From Blastococcus sp. CT_GayMR19 (GTDB taxonomy: Bacteria > Actinomycetota > Actinomycetes > Mycobacteriales > Geodermatophilaceae): a DNA stretch of 64,000 bases. The stretch is from NCBI RefSeq assembly GCF_004570385.1, contig NZ_SPQL01000012.1, positions 62,001 to 126,000 of the forward strand. Direction: 5' to 3'. The translations under genes and the position numbers were made by a program. Shown in pieces: positions 1 to 8,022 of the stretch. Position 1 is the first letter of the stretch. Each line of letters opens with the position of its first letter. Under the pieces are notes generated by a model. That model saw only the letters and a program-made list of their open reading frames with translations. It did not search any database and was not told the DNA's origin.

Positions 1-1445
1 CCGAGCCGCCGGCAGAATTCGATCGGCTCGTCGGCGGCGTCCGGCCGCTCCGGCACCACCCGGTCGACGATGCCGGCCCGCCAGAGGTCCGTGGCCCGGA
101 CGCCCTGCGCGGCAGCCATGTCGCCGGCCCGGTCGGTGGTCCGGTGCACGATGGCCGAGGCACCCTCGGGCGGCAGCGGTCCGAGCCAGCCGTTGGCCGC
201 GGCCAGCACCCGGTCCGCGGGCGCCAGGGCCAGGGCCCCGCCCCCCGTGCCCTGCCCCAGGAGGACGGCGAGGGTGGGGGCCTTGAGCATGACCAGGTCC
301 TGGAGGCAGCGGGCGATCTCACCGGCCATCCCGCCCTCCTCGGCCTCCCGCGACAGCGCCGCGCCGGGTGTGTCGATCAGGGTGACCAGCGGCAGCCGGA
401 GCTCCGCGGCGAGGTGCATGCCGCGCCGGGCCTCGCGCAGCGCCGCCGGCCCGAGGGGGGCGGTCAGGCTCTGCCCGCGGCGGTCCTGGCCGAGCACCAC
501 GCAGGGCGCGCCGCCGAAGCGGGCCAGGGCCAGCAGGAGCCCGGGATCCTTCTCCCCGGCTCCGGTGCCGGAGAGGCCGACGACGTCGGTCGCCGCGGTG
601 CGCAGCAGCCGGCGCACCCCCGGCCGGTCCTCCCGGCGGGACGCCGTGACGACGTCCCACGCGCTGCGGCCGTCCTCCGGGTCGTCGGTGTCGGTGCCGT
701 CCTCGGCCGTCGGCCGCTCCGCGCCGGCGACGTCGCGGTGCCAGGTCGCCCGGGCGGCGAGCACCCGGAGGGCCCGGTCGGCGACCTCGGCGACCTCCTC
801 GTGCGGTACGACGGCGTCGATCAGCCCGTGGTCGGCGAGGTTCTCCGCGGTCTGCACGCCCGGCGGGAACGGCTCGCCGTAGAGCGACTCGTAGACGCGC
901 GGCCCCAGGAAGCCGATCGAGGCCCCGGGCTCGGCGATCGTGACGTGGCCGGTGGAACCCCATGAGGCCAGCACCCCGCCGAACGTCGGGTGCCGCAGGT
1001 ACACGAGGTAGGGGAGACCCGCCTCCTTGTGCCGGGCGACGGCGGCGGTGATGCCGATCATCTGCAGGAAGGCGACCGTGCCCTCCTGCATCCGGGTGCC
1101 ACCGGAGACGGGCGCCGCCAGCAGCGGCAGGCCCTCCTCGGTGGCGCGCTCGACCGCCGCGATGAGCCGTTCCGCGGCCGCGACGCCGATCGACCCGGCG
1201 AGGAAGCCGAACTCGCCGGCGACGACGGCGACGCGACGCCCGCGCAGCGTCCCCTCGCCGGTGATGATCGATTCGTCCTGGCGGGTCTTCGCCGCGGCGG
1301 CCGCCAGCTCGGCGGCGTAGTCGTCGTCGACCTCCCGCGGCGGCACGGGGGAGTCCCAGGTCTTCCACGACCCCGCGTCCAGGACGAGATCGCGCAGAGA
1401 CCGGGCGTCCAGCCGCTTGGGCTTCCCGGCCGCCGGCGCGCTCAT
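1..1445 (-). CDS. Fused acyl-CoA carboxylase carboxyltransferase (AccD-AccA type), 3' end missing
   Basis: The reading frame runs off the left edge, so only the first 481 codons are present. The first half resembles the beta carboxyltransferase domain (GEFGFLAGSIG at residues 77-87, SGGTRMQEG at 114-122). The second half resembles the alpha domain (LIDTPGAALSREAEEGG, GQGTGGGALAL, PPEGASAI). The enzyme would move carboxybiotin's carboxyl group to an acyl-CoA, probably acetyl-CoA. The four-cysteine zinc finger of AccD is absent from the N-terminus. The ATG overlaps the stop of the CoA-transferase gene as ATGA, so the two are probably translationally coupled. The acyl-CoA substrate cannot be read from sequence. 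Confidence 0.86.
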   Translation of the reverse strand, partial: MSAPAAGKPKRLDARSLRDLVLDAGSWKTWDSPVPPREVDDDYAAELAAAAAKTRQDESIITGEGTLRGRRVAVVAGEFGFLAGSIGVAAAERLIAAVERATEEGLPLLAAPVSGGTRMQEGTVAFLQMIGITAAVARHKEAGLPYLVYLRHPTFGGVLASWGSTGHVTIAEPGASIGFLGPRVYESLYGEPFPPGVQTAENLADHGLIDAVVPHEEVAEVADRALRVLAARATWHRDVAGAERPTAEDGTDTDDPEDGRSAWDVVTASRREDRPGVRRLLRTAATDVVGLSGTGAGEKDPGLLLALARFGGAPCVVLGQDRRGQSLTAPLGPAALREARRGMHLAAELRLPLVTLIDTPGAALSREAEEGGMAGEIARCLQDLVMLKAPTLAVLLGQGTGGGALALAPADRVLAAANGWLGPLPPEGASAIVHRTTDRAGDMAAAQGVRATDLWRAGIVDRVVPERPDAADEPIEFCRRL

Positions 1446-2704
1446 GTCGCGTGCCCGTCCGGGACCTCACCGGCCTGCGGCACGCCCTCGGCCGGACCGG
1501 ACCCCGCTGATCCGGACCCCGCCGATCCGGACAGCCACGCCCGGATCGCGGCGCCGTCGGCCCCGAGGACGGGGGGAGGGGTGTGGTCGCGCCGGGTGGT
1601 CTCGGTCTCGCCGTCCGGGCCGGCGTCGAAGAAGCGCAACGGCGGGCCGGGCAGGGTCAGGGTGCCCGCGGTCGCGTGCTCGACGGAGATCTTCAGGCCC
1701 TGCGACTCGACCTGGTCCCAGGAGTAGACCTCGTCCAGCGTGCGGACCTTGCCCGCGGGCACGCCGGCCTTGGACAGCCGGGCCAGCAGCTCGGAGGCAT
1801 CGATGTCGGCGAAGGTCCGCTCCAGCAGCTCGATGACCTCCCCGCGCCGCGCGACCCGCTCGCCGTTCGTGGCGAAGCCGGGGGCCTCGGCGTCCAGCCC
1901 GAACTCGGTGCACAGCCGCCGCCACAGCCCCTCGCTGCCGCAGGACAGCTGCACGCTGCCGCCGCCGGCGCAGTGGAAGAGGCCGTAGGGGGAGATGGAG
2001 GGGTGGTGGTTGCCCTGCCCGCGGGGGACCTTCCCGCCCACGGTGTGCGCCGTCCCCTGGTAGGCGTGCACGCCGACGACGGCGGAGAGCAGCGACGTGC
2101 GCACCACCTGCCCGCGGCCGGTGCGCTCGCGCTCGAGCAGCGCGGCCAGCACGCCGTAGGCGCCGTACATGCCGGCCAGCAGGTCGCTGATCGGGACGCC
2201 GACCTTCTGCGGGTCGTCGGGGCCGGACCCGGTCATCGACATGAGGCCGGCCTCGCCCTGGGCGATCTGGTCGTAGCCGGCCCGGCCGCCCTCCGGGCCG
2301 TCGTGCCCGAACCCGGAGATCGCGAGGGTGACCAGCCGGGGGTTGAGCCCGGCCAGCACGTCGGTGCCGAAGCCGAGCCGGTCCAGGGTGCCCGGACGGA
2401 AGTTCTCCATCAGCACGTCGGCCCGGCGCAGCAGCTCGGTGAGCACCGCCTTGTCGCCGTCGTCCTTGAGGTCGAGGGCGATCGACTCCTTGTTCCGGTT
2501 GGCGGAGAAGAAGTAGGTCGACTCCCGCCCGCCGTCGGGGGTGTCGACGAACGGCGGGCCCCACCCGCGGCTGTCGTCACCGCCGCCCGGGGTCTCCACC
2601 TTGATCACGCGCGCGCCGAGGTCGCCGAGCATCATCCCGGCGTGCGGCCCGGCGAGGGCCCGGGTGAGGTCGACGACGAGGACGCCGTCCAGTGGTCCGC
2701 TCAC
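1442..2704 (-). CDS. Family III (CaiB/BaiF) CoA transferase
   Basis: The 420-residue product has the family III fold signature. It opens with PLDGVLVVDLTRALAGPHAG, carries NRNKESIALDLK near 70-80, and has YDQIAQGEAG at 144-153 with the expected catalytic Asp at 145. These enzymes move CoA between acids through an aspartyl-CoA thioester. The start is the GTG at 2704, which follows GGAGAGG at good spacing; the frame stays open far upstream but that part shows no homology signature. It is transcribed after the cyclo-ligase gene and overlaps the downstream carboxyltransferase by 4 bp. The CoA donor and acceptor are unknown. Confidence 0.88.
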   Translation of the reverse strand: MSGPLDGVLVVDLTRALAGPHAGMMLGDLGARVIKVETPGGGDDSRGWGPPFVDTPDGGRESTYFFSANRNKESIALDLKDDGDKAVLTELLRRADVLMENFRPGTLDRLGFGTDVLAGLNPRLVTLAISGFGHDGPEGGRAGYDQIAQGEAGLMSMTGSGPDDPQKVGVPISDLLAGMYGAYGVLAALLERERTGRGQVVRTSLLSAVVGVHAYQGTAHTVGGKVPRGQGNHHPSISPYGLFHCAGGGSVQLSCGSEGLWRRLCTEFGLDAEAPGFATNGERVARRGEVIELLERTFADIDASELLARLSKAGVPAGKVRTLDEVYSWDQVESQGLKISVEHATAGTLTLPGPPLRFFDAGPDGETETTRRDHTPPPVLGADGAAIRAWLSGSAGSGSAGSGPAEGVPQAGEVPDGHAT

Positions 2705-2723
2705 GTGGTGCCTCTCCTTCACG

Positions 2724-2755
2724 GCCGATCCGGGGAGCGCGGCCCCGAGATCGGC
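2724..2755 (-). terminator. Stem-loop between fthC and the CoA transferase gene
   Basis: GCCGATC at 2724-2730 pairs with GATCGGC at 2749-2755, and CGGGG/CCCCG pair inside it with one bulged base. There is no T-tract on the minus strand. It could be an actinobacterial-type intrinsic terminator or a leader hairpin upstream of the CoA-transferase ribosome-binding site. Confidence 0.45.
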
Positions 2756-2778
2756 GAATTGCAGGTCAGACCACTGTC

Positions 2779-3372
2779 TCAGTGACTCACCGGTAGCGCC
2801 TGCCAGCCCCCCGACGGTGTGACGACGGCGTCGACGCGGTGGTCGTGCGGCTCGGACGGGAGGGCGTCGACGAGCTCGTCGTCGAACACGAGCGCCACCA
2901 CGACGGCGTCCGGGCGGGCGTGCAGCAGGGCCCGGTCGTAGTAGCCACCGCCGCGGCCGAGCCGGCCGCCGTCGCGCGCCACCGACAACGCCGGCACGAC
3001 GACCACGTCGGCGGTCCCGATCGCGGTCGGGCCGAGCCGCGGACCCAGCGGCTCGAGGAGACCGAAGCGGCCGGGGGCCAGCCGGCCGGTGTCCACCGCC
3101 CACGCCAGTTCCTCGCCGCCCGGAGGGACCACCGGGAGCAGCACGCGGGCGCCGAGCTGGGTGTAGGCGGCCGGCAGGCGGCCGTGACCGGGCTCGGTCT
3201 CCTCGGGCACGTACGCGGCGAAGGCCCGGACCTTCGCCAGGCCCGGCAGGAGCGCCGCGACGATCGCCGCGGACGCCGCGGTCCGCCCGGCCTCCGGCTG
3301 CGCGGCGCGCCGGGCGAGGACCAGTGACCGCAGGGCGGACTTTTCGGCACCGGTCTCGCGCGGGGAGGTCAC
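2779..3372 (-). CDS. fthC: 5-formyltetrahydrofolate cyclo-ligase
   Basis: The 197-residue protein matches the family in length and in the ATP/folate-binding signature GRGGGYYDR at 139-147, preceded by the VVVVPALSVARDGGRLG strand. It converts 5-formyl-THF to 5,10-methenyl-THF with ATP. The GTG at 3372 is chosen because a TAGCCT -10 box ends exactly 6 nt before it, which predicts a leaderless mRNA. It is divergent from the glp gene, as in the equivalent M. tuberculosis locus (Rv0992c beside moeA1), except that galU is missing here. Confidence 0.9.
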   Translation of the reverse strand: MTSPRETGAEKSALRSLVLARRAAQPEAGRTAASAAIVAALLPGLAKVRAFAAYVPEETEPGHGRLPAAYTQLGARVLLPVVPPGGEELAWAVDTGRLAPGRFGLLEPLGPRLGPTAIGTADVVVVPALSVARDGGRLGRGGGYYDRALLHARPDAVVVALVFDDELVDALPSEPHDHRVDAVVTPSGGWQALPVSH

Positions 3373-3378
3373 CGGGGA

Positions 3379-3384
3379 AGGCTA
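3379..3384 (-). promoter_or_regulatory. -10 box for leaderless fthC transcript
   Basis: On the minus strand TAGCCT is followed by 6 nt and then GTG, which places the transcription start on the G of the start codon. The same geometry is seen at metG, eno and the mannosyltransferase gene. Confidence 0.5.
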
Positions 3385-3571
3385 GGGCGTTCCTGCGAGA
3401 CTTCGTCCCCCGAGCGGTCCGCCGACAGCGCGTCGCGGGCCTGACCGGCGCCGAACCGGGGCACCATCGGGGCTGCACGGCGGCTCCGGACCGGATGGAC
3501 CCGGGCAGGGGACGCCGCACAGGCCGGTGTCGGCAGGCGGCGAACGGCACGGCAGAGCGACGGTGGTGAGG

Positions 3572-5017
3572 ATGAGCGAGGACAGCACGGGCGGTCGACG
3601 GGACACCGCGGAGGTGGACCTGCGCCGCGGGCCGACGCACCCGGCGGCCGCCTCGTGGGACACCCAGGCCGTCCGTCCGGCCCCCGTCCGCGCCGCCGTC
3701 CGCTCACGGGCCGAGTTCGTGGAGGAGCCGGAGCCGCCGGTCGAGCAACCGGCGCCGGCCTACCCGGTGCAGCTGTCGGAGGGGCTCGCGCAGGTCCGCA
3801 CCGTGACGCGGCACCTCGACGAGATCCTCGCCGCCGTTCCGCAGCCCGACCCCATCGAGCTCGCGGTCCTGGACGCCCAGGGCCTGCTCTGCGCGGAGGA
3901 GGTGGTCAGCGCGCGGGCGCTGCCCGCCTTCGACCAGGCCGCGCTCGACGGGTACGCCGCCCGCTCCGAGGACATCGCGGCGGCCACCCCCGACGAGCCG
4001 GTCGGGCTGGCCGTGGTGGGGGAGAGCGTCGCCGGGGCGAGTGCGCCGTCCTCCATCGGACCCGGCCTCGCCCTCAAGGTGGCCGCCGGGGCGATGCTGC
4101 CGGCGGGCGCGGACGTCGTCGTCCCCGCGGTGTGGACCGACCAGGGCGCGGTACGGGTCGGCGTCCACGCGGGACCGCCGGCCGGCAGTTACGTGCGCCG
4201 CACCGGCGACGACGTCGCACCGGGTGATCCCGCCGTCCAGATCGGGACGCCGATCGGCCCCGCGCAGATCAGCCTGCTGGCGGCGGTCGGCCGGGAGCGG
4301 GTGCTCGTGCGGCCGAGGCCGCGGATCGCCGTCCTCTGCGCCGGCACCGAGCTCGTCGACGTCGGGACGTCGCCGGCGCCGGGCCAGGTGGTGGACGTCA
4401 ACAGCTACGCGCTCGCCGCGGCGGCGCGGGACGCCGGCGCCGAGGCCTACCGTTCCGGGATCCTTCCGTCGGACAAGCGCCGCCTCGCCGAGGTCCTGGA
4501 GAGCCAGCTGCTGCGCAGCGACCTGGTGCTCATCGCCGGCACCTTCGCCAGCGGGGGGTTCGACCTGGTGCAGGAGACGCTCAACGAGCTCGGCCAGATG
4601 CGTTTCCGCCAGGTCTCGATGCACCCGGGGCCCGCGCAGGGTTTCGGGCGCATGGGACGCGACGACGTCCCGGTCATCTGCATCCCCGGCGAGCCGGTGG
4701 CCGCGCTGGTCGCCTTCGAGGTGTTCGTCCGCCCTGCGATCCGGCTGATGCTCGGCAAGCGCCAGCTCTTCCGCCGCACCGTGCAGGCGATCGCCGGGCA
4801 GCCGCTGATGTCGCCGCTGGGCTACCGCCAGTACCTGCACGGCACTGTGATGCGCCATCCGGACGGCGGCTACGTCGTCGAGCCCGTCGGTGACGGCACC
4901 GAGGCGCTGCTCGCCCGCATGGCCCGCGCCAACTGCCTCATCGTCATCGACGAGGACGTCACGGAGGTGGCCGCCGGCGGTCTGGTCACCGTGATGCCCC
5001 TGCTCCTCGGCGGCTGA
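3572..5017 (+). CDS. glp: MoeA/gephyrin-like molybdotransferase, probable cell-division protein Glp
   Basis: This 481-residue protein has the MoeA layout: PAFDQAALDGYA near 120, an SGD-like linker region, a MogA-like domain (RPRIAVLCAGTELVDVG, VVDVNSYALAAAARDAGAE, LIAGTFASGGFDLVQETL), VICIPGEPVAALVAFEVFVRP and a C-terminal domain IV. MoeA inserts molybdate into molybdopterin. In Corynebacteriales the paralogue next to rimJ and glpR was shown to act as Glp, which binds FtsZ and the membrane receptor GlpR. The neighbours here are the same, so a division role is favoured. GTFASGGFD departs from the usual GGxSxGxxD of active MoeA. The ATG at 3572 is chosen; in-frame GTGs at 3563/3566 are possible. 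Confidence 0.85.
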   Translation: MSEDSTGGRRDTAEVDLRRGPTHPAAASWDTQAVRPAPVRAAVRSRAEFVEEPEPPVEQPAPAYPVQLSEGLAQVRTVTRHLDEILAAVPQPDPIELAVLDAQGLLCAEEVVSARALPAFDQAALDGYAARSEDIAAATPDEPVGLAVVGESVAGASAPSSIGPGLALKVAAGAMLPAGADVVVPAVWTDQGAVRVGVHAGPPAGSYVRRTGDDVAPGDPAVQIGTPIGPAQISLLAAVGRERVLVRPRPRIAVLCAGTELVDVGTSPAPGQVVDVNSYALAAAARDAGAEAYRSGILPSDKRRLAEVLESQLLRSDLVLIAGTFASGGFDLVQETLNELGQMRFRQVSMHPGPAQGFGRMGRDDVPVICIPGEPVAALVAFEVFVRPAIRLMLGKRQLFRRTVQAIAGQPLMSPLGYRQYLHGTVMRHPDGGYVVEPVGDGTEALLARMARANCLIVIDEDVTEVAAGGLVTVMPLLLGG

Positions 5018-5069
5018 GCTGGACGCCACCCTGCATCCCGGCTGGCCCGCCCGGCTGAGCTGGGGGCCG

Positions 5070-5636
5070 GTGGAACTGGAGCCGATCCGCCGCCGGGACG
5101 CCGCCGAGTGGAGCCGGCTGCGCCTGGACAACGAGGACTGGCTGCGGCCCTGGGAGCCGTCGGCCTCGCAGCCGTGGGACGTGCGGCACACGCCGGCGGC
5201 CTTCCGGGCGATGCGCCGCGTGCTGGCCCAGCGCGCCCGCCTCGGCACCTCGCTGCCCTTCGCGATCCGCGTGGAGGGCCGGCTGGCCGGCCAGGTGACG
5301 ATCGACAACGTCGTCCGCGGGGCCCTCCGGTCGGGCTACCTCGGCTACTGGATCGACCGGTCGGTCGCCGGCCGCGGGATGGCCTCGCTGGCCGTCGCGC
5401 TCGTCTGCGACCACGCGTTCGGGGAGGTCGGACTGCACCGGGTGCAGGCCGACATCCGGCCGGAGAACCTGCCCAGCCAGCGCCTGGTCGAGCGCCTCGG
5501 GTTCCGCCAGGAGGGACTGCTGCGGCGCTACCTCGAGATCGACGGCGACTGGCGGGACCACCTCGCCTACGCGCTCCTGGCCGAGGATCTGCCCGCCGGC
5601 GTGCTCGCCCGGTGGCGGGAGCGCGTACCACGCTGA
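5070..5636 (+). CDS. rimJ: RimJ/RimL-like GNAT N-acetyltransferase
   Basis: The product is a 188-residue GNAT protein. It has PVELEPIRRRDAAEW at the N-terminus, the acetyl-CoA pyrophosphate loop SVAGRGMASLAVAL, and the family ending GLHRVQADIRPEN ... RLGFRQEGLLRRYLEIDGDWRDH typical of RimJ/SpeG-like enzymes. It probably acetylates a protein N-terminus or an amine. The frame is open for 17 more codons upstream, beginning at a CTG at 5019 just after the glp stop, and that segment (LDATLHPGWPARLSWG) looks coding. The true start may therefore be the CTG. The gene lies between glp and glpR. Confidence 0.83.
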   Translation: MELEPIRRRDAAEWSRLRLDNEDWLRPWEPSASQPWDVRHTPAAFRAMRRVLAQRARLGTSLPFAIRVEGRLAGQVTIDNVVRGALRSGYLGYWIDRSVAGRGMASLAVALVCDHAFGEVGLHRVQADIRPENLPSQRLVERLGFRQEGLLRRYLEIDGDWRDHLAYALLAEDLPAGVLARWRERVPR

Positions 5637-5790
5637 CCGGTGCGGGAACCGGCACGCGCCGGGCGACACGCCCCAGTCGTCACACCGACCACACAACACC
5701 TCAGCGACACACCGCGCGCCTCCCTGTTCCGGAACCCGTTCCTGCTTACCGTGGCCACCGCAAGTGACTGATGTGACAGGTGGTGTTCGG

Positions 5791-6489
5791 ATGGGATCGG
5801 GCGTGCTCTTGGCCGCTCTGGTCGTGCTCTGGTTCGTCGTGCTGGTACCGATGGTGGTCACCCGCGGCGACTCTCAGGGAGGCCGGGCCGAACTGGCCTC
5901 TTCGGGCCGAACGCTGCAACGTCGCCGGACGGTGGACCCCGTCGTCCACGCGCCGACGGAGCGGGTGTCGATCGACCGCGACGCGTTGCGCACCAGCGGT
6001 GAGCTCCAGGTCGACGTGCATGCCCTGCGGCGTCGCACGCTCGCCGGCCTGACGGCGCTCGCTGCCCTCTCCCTGGTCGGCGCGCTGATCTACAGCCCGT
6101 GGCTGTGGGTGGCGAACGTGGTGCTCGACCTCGCGGTCGTGGGCTACGTGCTCGTCCTGCGCAAGGTCGCCCGCCGCGAGCGGCTGGCGGCCCGCCGGGC
6201 GGCGCGTGCCGCGATGCGCGAGGCGCTCCGGAACCGTCCGGCTCCCGTCGAGGCGCCGATGGTCTCCGACGCCGTCCACGAGACCGTGGCGCAGGAGCAC
6301 CTGCCGGCCCTGCCGCACCCGAGCGTGCCGTTGGCTCCGGTGCACCCGCTGCACCCCGGCCGGGTGGTGGCGGCCCGCACGCCGGCGCCGCTGGGCTGGC
6401 AGCAGAGCGCCGTGGTCGGTCTGGACGACGACGACATCGGTTTCGCCGACATCGACGTCTACGAGCCGCGCCGCGTCGCCAACGCCTGA
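5791..6489 (+). CDS. glpR: Membrane receptor GlpR / SepX-like division protein
   Basis: The 232-residue protein starts with a hydrophobic N-terminus (GSGVLLAALVVLWFVVLVPMVV, a transmembrane segment at 2-24). A basic linker follows, then a hydrophobic hairpin at about 82-128, an Arg/Ala-rich stretch (RRERLAARRAARAAMREAL) and an acidic C-terminal tail (LDDDDIGFADIDVYEPRR). This is the layout of corynebacterial GlpR and Streptomyces SepX, membrane proteins that recruit Glp or act at the septum. The ATG at 5791 lies after AGGTGGTG and puts the transmembrane helix at the very N-terminus. The role is inferred from the neighbours and the topology. Confidence 0.78.
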   Translation: MGSGVLLAALVVLWFVVLVPMVVTRGDSQGGRAELASSGRTLQRRRTVDPVVHAPTERVSIDRDALRTSGELQVDVHALRRRTLAGLTALAALSLVGALIYSPWLWVANVVLDLAVVGYVLVLRKVARRERLAARRAARAAMREALRNRPAPVEAPMVSDAVHETVAQEHLPALPHPSVPLAPVHPLHPGRVVAARTPAPLGWQQSAVVGLDDDDIGFADIDVYEPRRVANA

Positions 6490-6569
6490 TCGGCCTGTTC
6501 GCAGCCCGGCTCTCCGGCGTCGCCCCGGTGGCGGCGCCGGAGCGCCGGGACGGTAAAGTGTCCGTCGAA

Positions 6570-6643
6570 GGGGCTGTGGCGCAGTCCGGTAGCGCACCTC
6601 GTTCGCATCGAGGGGGTCAGGGGTTCAACTCCCCTCAGCTCCA
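6570..6643 (+). tRNA. tRNA-Ala, anticodon CGC
   Basis: The cloverleaf folds fully. GGGGCTG (6570-6576) pairs with CAGCTCC (6636-6642), and the D stem is GCGC/GCGC. The anticodon stem CCTCG/CGAGG has the loop TTCGCAT, and the T arm is AGGGG-TTCAACT-CCCCT. The anticodon at 6604-6606 is CGC, reading GCG. The discriminator is A6643 and CCA is not encoded. Confidence 0.95.
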
Positions 6644-6737
6644 CACCTTCACAGTTCCACCGTTCCACCGTTCCACCGAGACACCGCAGGATCCAGCCGA
6701 CGCCGTCGGGGCTCACCGCCCCGGCGGCGTTCGCCGT

Positions 6738-6985
6738 TCGAGGAGGACGTGTGAGCGAGCGTGCGAGCTCACCGATGGATGGAGCAGCCCTGCGAACGCG
6801 GCTGACGAGCGCCGGCGAGGAGGACTCGTGAGCGAGCGTGCGAGCTCACCGATGGATGGTGCAGCCCTGCGAATGCGGCTGACGAGCGCCGGCGAGGAGG
6901 ACGTGTGAGCGAGCGTGCGAGCTCACCGATGGATGGTGCAGCCCTGCGAACGCGGCTGACGAGCGCCGGCGAGGAGGACGCGTGA
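6738..6985 (+). repeat. Three 77-bp tandem units, each a chained 26-codon mini-ORF
   Basis: Units begin at 6751, 6828 and 6905, and a GAGGAGGAC piece precedes the first. Each unit starts GTGAGCGAGCG, reads MSERASSPMDGAALR...LTSAGEED plus one last residue (S, V or A), and ends GAGGAGGAC followed by a TGA that overlaps the next GTG as GTGA. The third TGA (6983-6985) overlaps the GTG of the membrane-protein gene at 6982. Each unit thus carries the ribosome-binding site of its successor. The units differ at only a few positions. It is unknown whether the peptides are made. Confidence 0.85.
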
Positions 6986-7215
6986 CCGCGCAGGGGAAGC
7001 CCCAGCCGGGCGGTCCGCAGTCCGACCGGCTCCGCTGGCTGGGGCGGGGCGTCGTCGTCGCCATCGCGCTGTGGTTCATCGCGGACGGGCTGAGCGGCAT
7101 GTGGCCTGGGGCCGGGACCGTGGCCCGGGTGATGATCGTGGTGGCGGTGGTCCTCGGGGTGGCCTTCGCCGTCGTCGGGCTCCGCTACCTGGCCCGGCGC
7201 GGCCGCGAGGGCTGA
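6982..7215 (+). CDS. Small two-helix membrane protein, function unknown
   Basis: The product is 77 residues: a hydrophilic N-terminus (MTAQGKPQPGGPQSDRLRWLG), two hydrophobic segments at about 24-40 and 47-66, and a basic tail (LRYLARRGREG). No family was recognised. Its GTG overlaps the stop codon of the last 77-bp mini-ORF, and its Shine-Dalgarno GAGGAGGAC lies inside that repeat, so the repeat appears to supply its translation signal. It converges with the crotonase gene, with 2 bp between them. Confidence 0.7.
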   Translation: MTAQGKPQPGGPQSDRLRWLGRGVVVAIALWFIADGLSGMWPGAGTVARVMIVVAVVLGVAFAVVGLRYLARRGREG

Positions 7216-7217
7216 TG

Positions 7218-8000
7218 TCAGCCGGCGCTGCGGAAGTTCGGCGTCCGCTTCTCGACGAACGCCCGCACGCCCTCGCGTCCCTCCGGGTCGTCCGCGGACT
7301 CCCGGATCGACCGCGCCTCGTCGTCCAGGTGCTCGTCCAGGGTGTGCGCTGCCGCTCCGCGCACGAGCCGACGGGTGCGCACCATGGCGCGGACCGGTCC
7401 GGCGGCGAGCTGGTGGGCCAGGGCGGTCGCCGCGTCCTGGAGGTCGTCGTCCGCGACCACCCGGCCGACCAGGCCGAGCTCGTGCGCCTGGGTGCCGGTG
7501 AGCGCGCCGTTGGTCAGCATCAGCTCGAGCGCCCGCGGGGCGCCCAGCGCACGGGTCAGCGCCCAGGAGGACCCGCCGTCGGGGGAGAAGCCGAGGGCCC
7601 CGTAGGCGGGGCGGATCGTCGTCGACGCGGCGCAGACGACGACGTCGCAGGCGGCGAGGAGGCCGACCGCCGCCCCGGCGACGGCGCCGTGCACACCGGC
7701 TACGACGGGGACCGGGCAGTCGAGGATCCGCCGCACGACCGCGTGCCAGTCCGCGGCGAGCTGCCCGACGAACGTCCCCAGGTCGTCGGCGCCGGCGAAG
7801 GACGCGACGTCGCCGCCCACGCAGAAGCGGGGCCCGTTGCCGAGCAGCAGGACCGCCCTGGTCTCGGCGGGGCGTCCGGTGAGCGCGTCGGCCAGGGCTT
7901 CGGCGAGTGCGGGGTCCAGCGCGTTGCCGGCCTCCGGGCGATCGAGGGTGATCCGCCAGACGTCGCCGTCGGACTCGGTCAGCACACGGGGCCGCGTCAT
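7218..8000 (-). CDS. Enoyl-CoA hydratase/isomerase family protein
   Basis: The 260-residue crotonase-fold protein starts VWRITLDRPEAGNALDPALAEALADAL. It carries the first oxyanion-hole region FCVGGDVASFAG and the second VPVVAGVHGAVAGAAVGLLAACD. In true hydratases two glutamates act in catalysis. Here the first catalytic position is GAVAGAAVG and the second falls in SPDGGSSWALTRALG, so both glutamates appear substituted. A hydratase activity is therefore doubtful and an isomerase or other CoA chemistry is possible. Start is the ATG at 8000. Confidence 0.85.
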   Translation of the reverse strand: MTRPRVLTESDGDVWRITLDRPEAGNALDPALAEALADALTGRPAETRAVLLLGNGPRFCVGGDVASFAGADDLGTFVGQLAADWHAVVRRILDCPVPVVAGVHGAVAGAAVGLLAACDVVVCAASTTIRPAYGALGFSPDGGSSWALTRALGAPRALELMLTNGALTGTQAHELGLVGRVVADDDLQDAATALAHQLAAGPVRAMVRTRRLVRGAAAHTLDEHLDDEARSIRESADDPEGREGVRAFVEKRTPNFRSAG

Positions 8001-8022
8001 CGCCGTCCTCTCGATCGGGGCG

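Noticed and set aside
6738-6985. CRISPR-like array
   Set aside because: The 77-bp units are directly adjacent with no spacers, and no cas genes are present.
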